Under the pieces are notes generated by a model. That model saw nothing but the letters and a program-made list of their open reading frames with translations, was not told the DNA's origin and did no database searches. Shown here one piece after another: positions 8,752 through 19,100 of a stretch of DNA of 61,588 nucleotides (position 1 is its first letter; each line of letters opens with the position of its first letter). Source of the stretch: an uncultured Acetatifactor sp. (GTDB lineage: Bacteria > Bacillota > Clostridia > Lachnospirales > Lachnospiraceae); assembly GCA_949840935.1 (NCBI GenBank), contig CATKXX010000017.1:1-61588 (forward strand), read 5' to 3'. The position numbers were made by a program, and so were the translations under genes.

Positions 8752-9240
8752 TTAAATCGTCATATCGTTTTCTTCCTTATATCGCACGGCTTCTTCAAAT
8801 ACATATGCCAATACCTTACTGAACAACCCGGCAATCATAAACACAAGGATCACCACCGCCATGGCAATCGTGAGGTAGACGATACACCGGATCAGGCTCA
8901 TTGCCACAATCAAGAAGCTGATATTCCCCATGCGCCGCAGGCTGCCTACATTTTCCTGTACAAAACAATTCTTCGCCAGTACTGTACGGAAAATCTTCCT
9001 CAGCTCATGGATCAACAATACCGCGCAGGCCCCAAGGATGGAGTAAATCACCAGCAGCTCCCCGTAATATTCTTCAAACCGGGGCAGATACCTGCCAATC
9101 CAATGGATGCTGAAGGACAGCGACAATGTCACCACAATCCCCGCATAAAACATAAAATCAAGAAAATACTTTGTACAGACAGTGAGCCTCCTCTTTCTGT
9201 CTTCCAGGGCGGCCGCCTGATTCCTGTTCTGCTCTGCCAT
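8752..9240 (-). CDS. DUF2975 family membrane protein
   Basis: This 162-residue protein has four predicted transmembrane helices, clear hydrophobic stretches being near 25-45, 65-85, 110-135 and 140-155. A conserved-looking cytoplasmic loop LRKIFRTVLAKNCFVQENVGSLRRMG lies between helices 2 and 3, given here in two parts: LRKIFRTVLAKN and CFVQENVGSLRR. This is the DUF2975 pattern. The family is uncharacterised but is almost always encoded with a small XRE regulator, as here. A GAGG ribosome site lies 5 nt before the ATG. It is the first gene of the operon behind a strong promoter. Confidence 0.85.
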   Translation of the reverse strand: MAEQNRNQAAALEDRKRRLTVCTKYFLDFMFYAGIVVTLSLSFSIHWIGRYLPRFEEYYGELLVIYSILGACAVLLIHELRKIFRTVLAKNCFVQENVGSLRRMGNISFLIVAMSLIRCIVYLTIAMAVVILVFMIAGLFSKVLAYVFEEAVRYKEENDMTI

Positions 9241-9284
9241 ACATGCCTCACTTTCACCCGGAATTTCTCTTTCCCGGTAAAGCT

Positions 9285-9346
9285 ACTATACCAGTGATGT
9301 AATTAAAAGTCAATATATTTTTATTGATAATCAATAAATATTTATT
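9285..9346 (-). promoter_or_regulatory. Promoter and AT-rich palindromes of the DUF2975 operon
   Basis: Minus-strand TTGACT (9308-9313), a 17-bp spacer and TATAGT (9285-9290) form the promoter. Just upstream lie two palindromes, TTATTGATAATCAATAA (9321-9337) and AATAAATATTTATT (9333-9346). TGACTTTTAAT occurs twice. These are candidate sites for the XRE protein. Confidence 0.7.
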
Positions 9347-9358
9347 AAAAGTCAAAAT

Positions 9359-9397
9359 CAGGGCAGCTGTTCCCCCGCTGAGATCACAGCTGCCCTG
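9359..9397 (-). terminator. Terminator of the SNF2 helicase gene
   Basis: Perfect 12-bp arms, CAGGGCAGCTGT (9359-9370) and ACAGCTGCCCTG (9386-9397), are followed on the minus strand by ATTTTGACTTTT. It lies 35 bp after the helicase stop codon. Confidence 0.8.
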
Positions 9398-9431
9398 CAT
9401 CCACATTTAAAATACTTCGTTACATTAATTC

Positions 9432-12400
9432 CTATCCCAAAAGCTCCAGCAGCTCCTCACGGCTCATATTTACCAGACTGCCGTTCTCCCCGCTCAGGAT
9501 TTCCTCCGCCAGGTTCTTCTTCTCCTCCTGCAGGCGGAGTATCTTTTCCTCTATGGAGCCCTTCACGATCAGCTTATACACGGAGACTACCTTTGTCTGC
9601 CCGATGCGGTGCGCCCTGTCCGTGGCCTGGTTCTGCACCGCCAGATTCCACCAGGGGTCATAATGGATCACAATATCCGCCCCGGTAAGATTTAAACCGG
9701 TTCCCCCTGCCTTCAGGGAAATCAGGAACAGAGGCGTGTCATCCGCATTAAAATTACGCACTAATTCCAACCGCTTCGACTTCTCCGTCTCACCGGTTAT
9801 CTTATAATAAGGAATCTGCCGTTCCATAAGCTCCTTCTCCAAAAGCTCCAGCATGGAGACAAACTGTGAGAACAGCAATATCTTGTGCTCCCCCTCTATG
9901 GCGCTCTGGATCAGGTCGATACAGACAGCCCTCTTTGCCGATTCCCCGTCAAAGTCTTCATAGAGCAGCGATGGGTCACAGCAGATCTGCCGCAGCTTCG
10001 TGAGCTCCGCAAGCACCTGTATCTTATTCCTCTTATAATTTTCTTCCGTCTGCTTTTCCAGCAGCTTCCGCATATGGATAACCTGCCCGTCATACAGCTT
10101 CTGCTGTTTATCGTCCATTTTCGCATAGCAGGTCTCCTCCATCTTATCGGGAAGATCCTTCAGGACGTCTCCCTTTAACCTTCGCAGGATAAAGGGGGAA
10201 ACCATCCTTTTCAGACGCTTTGATGCGTCCGCATCCTGATTTTTGACAATGGGAGTCTCCAATTCCTTTTTAAAGACGTCATATCCGTACAGGAATCCCG
10301 CCATCAGATAATCAAATATACTCCACAGCTCGCTCAGACGGTTTTCAATGGGTGTACCCGTAAGAGCATAGCGCACTTTACTGTGGATGAGCTTCACCGA
10401 CTTTGCCGCCGCGGTGGAATGGTTCTTGATATACTGCGCCTCATCAATGACCTGATAGGAAAACTGCTTGTCCTCATATTCCGTTATATCCCTTTTCAGC
10501 AGGTCGTAAGAAGTCACCAGCACGTCCCAGTCCCTGTACTGGCTCAGGATTTCACGCCGCTGCCCCTGATTCCCGGCAATGATACCCACAGAAATCTCCG
10601 GCGCAAACCGCTCAAATTCCTCCTTCCAGTTATACACCAGAGAGGCGGGCGTAATGATCAGCGCAGGCTGCCCGGAAGCTTCCGCATCAGAGCCCCTCAG
10701 CCTGCCCTCATTCTTTGCCGCAAGCAGCACCGCTATCACCTGCAGCGTTTTCCCCAGCCCCATATCATCCGCCAGTATGCCGCCGAAGCCGCTGCTCTCC
10801 AGCGTACGCAGCCACCGATAACCGTGCTTCTGATATTTACGCACAATACTTTTTAAAGTAGGGGGTATTTCGTAATCGGAATCCTCTATGGTCTTGAAAT
10901 TTTTTACCAGCTTTTTAAAGTGGGGGTCACGGTTGGCATAGATGTTGTCACACTGTTCCAGCATCTTATCCAGATAAAGCGCGCGGTAGAGAGGCAGCTG
11001 CATTTTCCCTTTTACAAATTCCTTCGGGGAAATATGCATGGCGTCCAGCATGGAAGCAAGCTCCTCCAGGCTCTGCTCCTCCAGGTTCAGGAAGTCGCCG
11101 TTTTTCAGCCGGTAATATTTTTTCTTCCTGCGGTAATTCTGCAGAATTTCCAGCAGTTCCTCCTGGCTCAGTTCCTCCGAATGTATCTCCAGCTCCATAA
11201 TGCTGCTGCCTACAGAAACGCCCACCGTCACCGGCAATGCCTTGCGGATGCGCAGCCTTCGGAAGCTGTCCGTGGTTCTTACCTCCCCGTACCGCATCAG
11301 CTCTGAAATTCCGCTCTCAAGTATGGAATAAACCCTGTCAACATCCCCGCCGCAATGGAACAGCCTTTTCTCCATATCCGCCTCCGGGAACAGCTGCCGC
11401 ACACAATTCAGGGTCTCTGTCTCTCTTTCCGTATCGCGGAACCTCTCTTTTTTAGCCGTATTGTCAAGCCAGTCCATTATATCACATTCCACGTCCCCGT
11501 ATCCGGCTCCGGCGCGACAGGTGATATTTTTCTGTTCCGCATCCAGATAGAAGACAAATTCCACCTCCGGCGGAAGATATTTCTGAATCGTTTCCGCATC
11601 CTGCTCCCTGACGGAAGCGTATTCCTTCAACACAGGAAGTACCCGGTAATAAAATTCTGAGAGATATCTGCGGCCCACCTGCATGGAAATCTTACCATTC
11701 TCCGCCTTTTCCAGGAGAGGCTGTAGATTTTCCATCTTTTCCGGATTGATCCGGTTGATACAGCCTTCTGAAAAGAAATATTTATAATGCAGGCCTTCCA
11801 GCATTTCCGGTATGCTCCCCTTGATGCGCACCCCCTGGAAGACGCCCTTTTCATCCGTCTCCCTGGTGATGACAAACTCGATATCCGGATCCGCCTCCTG
11901 AAACAGCAGCATGGACTTCTGCGTTTTTCCCCTGCTCTTTTCCGTGAAATTCAGCCTTTCCCCTCTGACCATATCAAAGAAATCGTCCAGCCGCCGTCCG
12001 TAAAGAGATATTCTTGCCTTGATCGTTTCCGCAGTACTTGTATAATAGCGGAATCCCTGTTCGGAATACTTTCCCCTTCTGTGTTCCTCTGTTATCACCT
12101 GCCGTATGTATTTATAAATTTTCTCCGAATGTTCGTCAAAACGTGCGGTAGAGAAATCGATCTCCGATTTTGTGCCAAGCTTCATGGGCTCCTTGGCTTC
12201 CACGCTGGCGACAAATGACGGCAGGTTTTTGACCAGGTAAAGCTTGTCCTTCCCAATCCTGGCGCCCAGCTTCAGGCCGTCATAATCCAGCTCCAGCAAG
12301 GGTTCCACCACAACGCGGGATACCTTCTCGGGCTCATCCTCCGCACTGCTCCATGCCCTCAGATTGCGGAAGTCGAAAAGCATCCTCTGGGCATAGCTGT

Positions 12401-13211
12401 CCGTGGCATCCCCCAGGGCCTCCTCCCGCAGCCTTTTCTGCAGCAGAAGCAGAACTCCGATGATATGGACGCAGGGCTGGGTCTCCTCTCTCCGGAAGGA
12501 TCGTCTGTTTCCATATTGGCTCCTTTCATTATGATAGCTGTAATAGCATTTCTTTACGCCGCACTCTGCATAAAGAATCGTGTTTTTGTCAAAACAGACC
12601 CTGGCCCATCCCACCGGCTGCCCGCCTTTTTCCTGCCGGATACTTGCCTCGGCAATCCCCATCATCTCGTTGGCCCCCAAATTGTTCGGATAGCCTATAT
12701 GCAGGGCTTCCAGCGTGATCTCACCGTTCTCCGTCATTTTCAGAGCCGTCTGACAGGACTCCTCATAAAAGATGAAGTCCCTTGTCATTTCGCGGAGATC
12801 AAAATATTCATATTCCTCCAAAGCGCCTTCCCCGGCATCCGGCGCCTCCCCCTCATCCCAGACCGTCCACCTGTGGGAAAACGGGTATATCCTCTTTGGA
12901 ATATTACTTTCCTGCTTCCGGCTGTTTTCTGCTGTCACCGGCGCCTTTCCCCGCTCCTCATCCTCCGCAATAGCGTACAGTACGGCAGCCGTATGCCTGC
13001 AGCAGCCGTTATAGGACGCCTCCTTACAATCGCAGTAAAGCCGCGGGTGAACCCTGTCAGTCAGATACACCTCCACATCCTGCTTTTTCGCATCTGCGAC
13101 CTTGGCCTGGTAGGTAGATCCCCTGTGCATCAATCCCGCCACAGAGCCGCTTTGAAACAGCTCCCTGCCCTGCGCCAATACATGTTTATCAAATAAATAG
13201 TCCCACCTCAT
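9432..13211 (-). CDS. SWIM zinc-finger / SNF2-family DEAD-like helicase
   Basis: A 1259-residue protein. A SWIM zinc finger sits at about residues 60-73 (C60, C62, C71, H73 in YCDCKEASYNGCCRH). A long SNF2-associated region follows. The SNF2 ATPase starts near residue 790 with the Walker A GGILADDMGLGKT, the DEAQ Walker B, a TGTPIENR motif III, and the C-terminal helicase half ending in QATDRAHRIGQ (motif VI). Such Swi2/Snf2 proteins are dsDNA translocases of unclear role in bacteria, often stand-alone as here. The start ATG follows GGAGG, which lies inside the end of the remnant frame at 13216-13390. A strong terminator follows. Confidence 0.93.
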   Translation of the reverse strand: MRWDYLFDKHVLAQGRELFQSGSVAGLMHRGSTYQAKVADAKKQDVEVYLTDRVHPRLYCDCKEASYNGCCRHTAAVLYAIAEDEERGKAPVTAENSRKQESNIPKRIYPFSHRWTVWDEGEAPDAGEGALEEYEYFDLREMTRDFIFYEESCQTALKMTENGEITLEALHIGYPNNLGANEMMGIAEASIRQEKGGQPVGWARVCFDKNTILYAECGVKKCYYSYHNERSQYGNRRSFRREETQPCVHIIGVLLLLQKRLREEALGDATDSYAQRMLFDFRNLRAWSSAEDEPEKVSRVVVEPLLELDYDGLKLGARIGKDKLYLVKNLPSFVASVEAKEPMKLGTKSEIDFSTARFDEHSEKIYKYIRQVITEEHRRGKYSEQGFRYYTSTAETIKARISLYGRRLDDFFDMVRGERLNFTEKSRGKTQKSMLLFQEADPDIEFVITRETDEKGVFQGVRIKGSIPEMLEGLHYKYFFSEGCINRINPEKMENLQPLLEKAENGKISMQVGRRYLSEFYYRVLPVLKEYASVREQDAETIQKYLPPEVEFVFYLDAEQKNITCRAGAGYGDVECDIMDWLDNTAKKERFRDTERETETLNCVRQLFPEADMEKRLFHCGGDVDRVYSILESGISELMRYGEVRTTDSFRRLRIRKALPVTVGVSVGSSIMELEIHSEELSQEELLEILQNYRRKKKYYRLKNGDFLNLEEQSLEELASMLDAMHISPKEFVKGKMQLPLYRALYLDKMLEQCDNIYANRDPHFKKLVKNFKTIEDSDYEIPPTLKSIVRKYQKHGYRWLRTLESSGFGGILADDMGLGKTLQVIAVLLAAKNEGRLRGSDAEASGQPALIITPASLVYNWKEEFERFAPEISVGIIAGNQGQRREILSQYRDWDVLVTSYDLLKRDITEYEDKQFSYQVIDEAQYIKNHSTAAAKSVKLIHSKVRYALTGTPIENRLSELWSIFDYLMAGFLYGYDVFKKELETPIVKNQDADASKRLKRMVSPFILRRLKGDVLKDLPDKMEETCYAKMDDKQQKLYDGQVIHMRKLLEKQTEENYKRNKIQVLAELTKLRQICCDPSLLYEDFDGESAKRAVCIDLIQSAIEGEHKILLFSQFVSMLELLEKELMERQIPYYKITGETEKSKRLELVRNFNADDTPLFLISLKAGGTGLNLTGADIVIHYDPWWNLAVQNQATDRAHRIGQTKVVSVYKLIVKGSIEEKILRLQEEKKNLAEEILSGENGSLVNMSREELLELLG

Positions 13212-13215
13212 GCGG

Positions 13216-13390
13216 CTAATCCTCCAAAGCTACGTATTGCTGCTCGTTTTCCCACTCCCGTTTTTTCCAGTTAATATCAGATGCTTTATATGGCTTTCTG
13301 ACAATGGGATTGTGATGTCCTTTAAATGTCTGACCTTTTGAATGGATAACCTTGATATGAATATCTTCTCCAATTACTCGTCCTCCGGTT
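13216..13390 (-). pseudogene. Unidentified gene remnant (C-terminal part only)
   Basis: A 57-codon frame without a start codon ends at TAG 13216-13218 and is blocked upstream by TAA. Its translation includes GEDIHIKVIHSKGQTFKGHH and then NPIVRKPYKASDINWKKREW. The ordered, charged composition looks like real protein rather than chance sequence. The product is not recognised. It supplies the GGAGG ribosome site of the helicase gene, so the helicase may once have been downstream of this gene. Confidence 0.45.
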
Positions 13391-13436
13391 TAACCGCCTG
13401 AAATACCGCTTCCATCCGGCCGGCGCATGGCCGCCC

Positions 13437-13547
13437 TTACATCAGTTTCAAATTCTTATTGAGCCTGTCCACCATCCAGGCGATCCGCTTCTTCCGCCCT
13501 GGATCCGTCTTCGCGTCAAAGTACGCCCGCGTATGGCCCGCCGGCTT
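13437..13547 (-). pseudogene. C-terminal remnant resembling YdeI/OmpD-associated proteins
   Basis: A 36-residue frame between stop codons reads KPAGHTRAYFDAKTDPGRKK and then RIAWMVDRLNKNLKLM. The pattern of a short helix, AKTD..RKKRI and a basic terminal helix is like the end of YdeI/OmpD-associated (DUF1905-linked) proteins. No upstream part is present, since a TGA lies directly before it at 13548-13550. Together with the neighbouring remnant it fills the 375-bp gap between the helicase and the AraC gene. Confidence 0.4.
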
Positions 13548-13586
13548 TCACTCATATTGACTCCCTTTATCCCGTTTCATAAAATC

Positions 13587-14450
13587 TCAGAAATTGGAAA
13601 AATCTTTTCTGTACTGCAGCGGCCTCTGCCCCGTCCGTTTCTTAAACTGCGCAATAAAGTTGCTGGTATCCGTGAAACCACAGCCGACGGCAATCTCGGC
13701 CACGGTCAGATCCGTCGTCCGAAGGAGCTCCTTGGATCGGTTGATCCGGCAGGCTGTAAGGCAGCTGTAAGGCGTAATGCCCATGGCACGACTGAAAATG
13801 CGTATAAAATGATACTTTGAAACCGGAATCCCCTGCAAAATATCCTCCAAGATAATATTTTCCCTGTAATGGGATTCTATAAAAGTAACCGCCTGTGAAA
13901 TATATTTGCCATATTCCCCCTTCTGCCCGCTCTGTTCCCCCGCCAGGCCAAAAAGAACCATCCTGTGGTACAGCTCGTGCATCTTCAGTGAAAGCCCGAT
14001 GACCCCTCCCAGGTCATTCCTGGTGATTCCTTCCAGGATCTCCGATAATATCTCACAAAAGGCTGTTTCGTCATTCACAGGGATCCCCATAATCTCATTC
14101 GGATAAAGAATCCTCCAGAATTCATCTGCCGCGGCTCCGTTAAAGTGGATCCATATAAATTCCCAGTAGTCCCCCACAGCGGCATATCTGTGATATTGGC
14201 GGCAGTCCAGCACCATTGCCTGGCCCTCCTCCAGCAACAGCTCCGTATTCCCAGCTTTTACCCTCCCCTGCCCTGCCAGCGTAAAAAGGAAAAGATAACT
14301 GTCGTGGCTCTGCCGTTCCACCAGATATCCTTTTTCCCCATAGAAATGTCCCGCCTCCATGGCATAAAAGGGAAGCGCCTGCGCTGTGGGAGAAGGTGTG
14401 GCCGTAATCCAACGCGAATCATCTCTTATCTTCTCATTGTATTTTCCCAC
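13587..14450 (-). CDS. AraC family regulator with cupin N-terminus
   Basis: A 287-residue regulator. The N-terminal half has the AraC-binding cupin pattern (LFLFTLAGQGRVKAG, then LLLEEGQAMVLDCRQYHRYA). The C-terminal double HTH covers about 190-285, with IPVSKYHFIRIFSRAMGITP and a second VAEIAVGCGFTDTSNFIAQF helix pair. This is the sugar-sensing type that often activates glycan genes. The start is GTG 14450, with AGAAGG somewhat far upstream (13 nt); no better start is visible. The target is unknown. The nearest candidates are the divergent-side genes up to the DUF5107 protein. Confidence 0.87.
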   Translation of the reverse strand: MGKYNEKIRDDSRWITATPSPTAQALPFYAMEAGHFYGEKGYLVERQSHDSYLFLFTLAGQGRVKAGNTELLLEEGQAMVLDCRQYHRYAAVGDYWEFIWIHFNGAAADEFWRILYPNEIMGIPVNDETAFCEILSEILEGITRNDLGGVIGLSLKMHELYHRMVLFGLAGEQSGQKGEYGKYISQAVTFIESHYRENIILEDILQGIPVSKYHFIRIFSRAMGITPYSCLTACRINRSKELLRTTDLTVAEIAVGCGFTDTSNFIAQFKKRTGQRPLQYRKDFSNF

Positions 14451-14518
14451 GCTTGTCGTTCATCCTTCTGCCAAAACAAATTCTCTGCCGTTCGCAATAT
14501 ATCTTTATCGCCTCATTT

Positions 14519-15424
14519 TCATGCCTGCAATATATCCAGTGCCTTATACTCATCCATCCTTTGAGCTACCTGATCCCAGGTAATACCGGAGCGGACAAAA
14601 TCAAAATCTCTCTCAATGCGCTCCAGCTCCGCCCTGATCTGCGGCACATCCTCCAGTTTCCCCGCATGGGTTCGGACATAATAGTCAGGCAGCAGCGCAC
14701 AGCCTATGATGCTGCTCTCCGCAGTGGGAGGTTCCATCCCCTGACTTAAGGCGCTCAACAGACGCAGATGCCCGTCCAGATATCCGTTCAGTTCCAGAAG
14801 TACCATCATTCCGTTTAAATCAAAAACTTCAAAAGGCTCCCCTCCGGGAACATCAATCTTTCCGCCTGCATAAAAATCCGTGGAATCCCCCAGCTCGTAC
14901 AGGGCGTTGCAAATATCCATCAGCTGGTTAAATTCTTCCTGCGAGACTGCCGCCTGAAAAGATTTCAACATAGTATCAACAGCCCATCCCAATTCCCCCA
15001 ATACCTCACAACCGGGAAGCCTGCCCAGGCGCTCCCCCAGCCGAACCAGGCGGGCAATAGACAGAAGCCCCCACACCCTGAGCTGGGAATCGCTCAGCTC
15101 CTCCACCTTTTCCTCCGCCTCGGCAAGAATATTGTTATAAAGCAGCGAAGCCTCCTCCAGGGTTCCGATGCGTTCGGAACAATCATCTGCGATATCTTCA
15201 TGGAAAAGCCTCTTTTTGCTCACATGCTCATAAACCTCATCACTGGCGCTGTATACCGTGTCCGCCCTGTGCAGCCACAGCACAGCCTTATTCAGATCCC
15301 CCTGTTCCATGGCTTCCACTCCCATATCATAATACGCCCTGGACAGGCCGTCCCAGTCCTTTTTCTTCAGGCATTCCTCCAGCTTCACTTCCGGGTCTTT
15401 CCCTTTTCCAAATAAGCCGAACAT
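14519..15424 (-). CDS. TPR-like protein of unknown function
   Basis: A soluble 301-residue acidic protein with GAGGAGA before its ATG. The first 70 residues contain two helix pairs of tetratricopeptide type (DWDGLSRAYYDMGVEAMEQG, followed by LNKAVLWLHRADTVYSA). The rest is helical without known motifs. It starts MFGLFGKGKDPEV, a short hydrophobic N-terminus that is not a convincing signal peptide. I do not recognise a family. It lies 68 bp ahead of the AraC gene and behind the DUF2087 gene on the same strand, so co-transcription is possible. Confidence 0.65.
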   Translation of the reverse strand: MFGLFGKGKDPEVKLEECLKKKDWDGLSRAYYDMGVEAMEQGDLNKAVLWLHRADTVYSASDEVYEHVSKKRLFHEDIADDCSERIGTLEEASLLYNNILAEAEEKVEELSDSQLRVWGLLSIARLVRLGERLGRLPGCEVLGELGWAVDTMLKSFQAAVSQEEFNQLMDICNALYELGDSTDFYAGGKIDVPGGEPFEVFDLNGMMVLLELNGYLDGHLRLLSALSQGMEPPTAESSIIGCALLPDYYVRTHAGKLEDVPQIRAELERIERDFDFVRSGITWDQVAQRMDEYKALDILQA

Positions 15425-15525
15425 AACTTTTTATCTCCTCTCTGAAATTTATTCCCTGCACTGCATCCCCACAGCATAAACCACTGCAAATCCGTGCGCA
15501 TCCGCCATTGTCTCCTAAAATTTTA

Positions 15526-15855
15526 TCACAGGCCCCCGCAGGGTTCAAGGTACTCCGCATACGCATTCCGCCAATTGCCCTCAGCCCAATACTCTGAGCC
15601 GTCCCTGAGCCTTCCGAGAAACTTATACTGGTACATTTCCCTGCGGATCAATTCGATATCCCCGAATGTGATCTGCTGCCGGATGATTTCATTAATCTCT
15701 TTTTCTGTATATTTCCTGTCCGGCTCTATTTTCCCCGCAATTTTTATGAGGGCAATGATGCGCATTGGCCTCTTGGACGGGTACTGTGTTAATCTTCCCT
15801 CAGAATCATAATAGCTTTCCAGTTTTTTACTGTATGCTTCAACCGTTTTCTCCAT
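15526..15855 (-). CDS. DUF2087 domain protein
   Basis: The protein is 109 residues from ATG 15855, which follows GGGAGGAATAAT. The frame extends 31 codons further upstream but without a ribosome site. The DUF2087 signature is clear: GRLTQYPSKRPMRIIALIKI, YTEKEINEII, and RREMYQYKFLGRLRDGSEYW. The fold is winged-helix-like and occurs as a stand-alone protein or fused to ArsR regulators, so a nucleic-acid-binding or regulatory role is possible but unproven. Confidence 0.82.
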   Translation of the reverse strand: MEKTVEAYSKKLESYYDSEGRLTQYPSKRPMRIIALIKIAGKIEPDRKYTEKEINEIIRQQITFGDIELIRREMYQYKFLGRLRDGSEYWAEGNWRNAYAEYLEPCGGL

Positions 15856-16121
15856 ATTATTCCTCCCAGACTTCAGAAGCAGTATTAAAATTTTCTCCCG
15901 AATGACACCATATACATTATATTGCCTGCATATCCTTTTTACAAGCACATTCCTGTCATAAACAGGTCATAGCATCCTTTCTTCTCAAAGCAATTTTTTC
16001 TTATTTTCCAGCAATATTCCCTACTCCCCTTTCCTGGAATCTGCGTTATAATACCTTTAAGGTCAGAACCAGGGGATCCCCATTCCCCAAACATTCCCCA
16101 AAGAAAGGTCAGGATAACCAT

Positions 16122-19100
16122 ATGAACAAGCCAGACACCGTAACCGTCCGTCAGGAGAGAGTAATCATTCCCACTTACGAAACCGCAGAGTACGATAAGA
16201 ATCCCATGTTCCTGGAGAAACGCGTCTATCAGGGCTCCAGCGGCAGGGTGTATCCCCACCCTGTCTGCGAGGGCGTATCCGATGAAAAGACCAACCACGA
16301 ATATAACGCAATTTTCCTGGAAAACAATTATCTCCTGGTGATGATCCTCCCGGAGCTGGGAGGACGTATCCAGAGGCTTTACGACAAGACCAACGGCTAT
16401 GACGCCGTCTATTACAACGAAGTGATCAAACCGGCTCTGGTGGGTCTGGCAGGCCCCTGGATCAGCGGCGGCATTGAATTTAACTGGCCACAGCACCACA
16501 GGCCCTCCACCTACGATCCGGTGGACTGCACCATAGAAAAGCATGAAGACGGCTCCGTCACCGTCTGGGCGGGGGAAATAGAGAAAATGTTCCACACCAA
16601 GGGCATGGCGGGCTTTACCCTGTATCCCGGCAGGGCTTATCTGGAAATCCGGGGACAGGTCTACAACCCCACAGACAGGCCCCAGACCTTCCTCTGGTGG
16701 GCCAACCCCGCGGTGTCCGTCAACGACCATACCCAGTCCATCTTCCCTCCCGATGTGACCGCCGTTATGGATCACGGCAAGCGCGACGTCTCCAGGTTCC
16801 CCATAGCGGACGGCGTTTACTATAAGGTAAATTACGCCCCGGGCACGGATATTTCCCGATATAAGAACATTCCCGTACCTACCTCCTATATGGCGTACCA
16901 CTCCGATTTCGATTTCATCGGAAATTACGACTACTCCAGGAAAGCGGGGGTGCTGCATATAGCCGACCACCATGTTTCCCCCGGCAAAAAACAATGGACC
17001 TGGGGTAATGGCGATTTCGGAAAAGCATGGGATCGCAACCTCACCGATGAAAACGGCCCCTACATCGAGCTGATGACCGGCATGTTCACGGACAACCAGC
17101 CCGATTTTACCTATTTGAAGCCCTATGAGGAGAAAAGCTTTGTACAGTACTTCATGCCCTACAAGGATGCAGGCGCGGTGAAAAACGCCTCCACGGAGGC
17201 CGTGCTAAATCTGGAATTGGAAGGGGATAAGGCTGTATTCACTCTCTACTCCCCTGTGGAAAGCGACGACACGTCTATCGAAATGTCCTGCCGGGGCGCT
17301 GTCCTGTACTCCCGGCAGCTTAAACTGATGCCCGGGGAAGCTTTCCGCGACGCCGTCCCCATACCGGGAGACATGCTTTCTGCCGCAGAAAACCGTGTGA
17401 ACCATACCGAGGCTTTCCACCCCAAGGATAACGCCTTTTCTCCAATAGACGGCGACAGGAATATGCCCCCACAGGAGGCAGTTGATCCCGATATCACCAT
17501 GATCGTCCGCAGGGCAGGCAGGGAAGTCCTGCGCTATGCCCCCGCCCGCTATGACTCCCCCGCCCCCGCTCCCGCCCAGGCGCTTCCGGAGCCTTCCGCC
17601 CTGGAGACCACGGAAAAGCTGTTCCTGGCCGCCACCCACCTGGAGCAGTACCGACACGCCACCTGCTCCCCCGAGGATTACTATCTGGAGGGATTGAGAC
17701 GGGACGGCAGCGATATCCGCCTGAACAACGGCTACGGGAAATACTTATATAACAAGGGGCTTTTTGCCCGGAGCGAAGCTTATTTCCGCCAGGCCGTCCG
17801 CTCCTCCACCTGGAAAAATCCCAATCCCTACGACTGCGAGCCCTATTTTAACCTGGGGCTGGCCCTGCGGGCGCAGGGAAAAACAGAGGAAGCCTTCGAC
17901 GCCTTTTACAAGGCTGTCTGGGACGGCAATATGCAGGATAAGGCCTTTTATCAGCTGGCCTGCATTGCCTCGGAAAAAGGGAACTGGCAGGAGGCGTTGG
18001 GATACCTTGAAAAATCCCTGGCAAGAGGAGCCCATAACCTGAAAGCCCGAACCTTAAAAACCGCCCTGCTGCGGCTCACGGGGCAGACTGCTTCGGCGTC
18101 CTCCTTTGCCTGGGAGACGGTGAGCATTGACCCTCTGGATCACGGCGCATACTATGAATTGTACCTTCTGGACGGCTCCGTTTCCAAAGGACAAAAATTC
18201 CGCAGCCTTCTCCGGGAGGATCCTCACAATTATATCGAGCTTGCCCTCTGCTACAGCTGTGCGGGCCTGTTGGAGGATGCCGCGGACATCCTGAGACTTG
18301 CCCCGGACGCAGAATCACCTATGGTGCACTATTACCTCTATGCCCTGACAGAGGACAGCGGGGAGCTGCAAAAAGCGGAGTCCGCAAGCAGCCTTTACTG
18401 TTTCCCCAACCGCCTGGAGGATATCGCCGTACTGCAAAAGGCGGTAAAGGCCCGGGGGAGCCATGCCGCTTATTATCTTGGCTGTCTCTGCTATGACAGG
18501 GGCCGTTGGGAGGATGCCCGGCTTCTCTGGGAACAGGCTGCAGAGGAGATTTCGCTGCCCACCGTACACCGTAACCTGTCCCTGGTGTACTATAATAAGC
18601 TCCACGACGCCGAAAAGGCAAAGGCCGCTCTGGAAAAGGCCTTCGCCCTGGACACCGGCGACGCCCGGGTATTCTTTGAATTAGACCAGCTTTACAAGGC
18701 CATGAACCTTTCCTCCGGGGAACGGCTGGCCCATATGGAGTCCCATAAGGAACTTCTGGAAAACCGGGACGACCTATATACGGAGTACATTACCCTGCTG
18801 AACTTATGCGGACGGTATGAGGAAAGCTATGAGAAAATAAGGAATCACAATTTCCACCCCTGGGAGGGCGGCGAGGGTAAGATCCCCGCCCAGTACCGCA
18901 TCGCCCTGATCCAGCTGGCCAGGGCCGAAATGGCGAAGGCCGCCTCCTGCGCCAAAGAGGAGATGGCAAAGGCCGCCTCCTGCGCCGGGGAGGGCGCACT
19001 GCAAAAGCCGCTTCCGGCCGCCTGCAAGGGAAGCGCAGAATCCTGCCGGGAAAAGGCTGTTTCCCTTCTGCGACAGGCACTTACCTACCCCCACAACCTG

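Noticed and set aside
15939..16994. 351-codon open frame on the minus strand
   Set aside because: It runs antisense through the start of the DUF5107 gene and has low-complexity Gly/Val/His composition. The plus-strand gene has clear domains.
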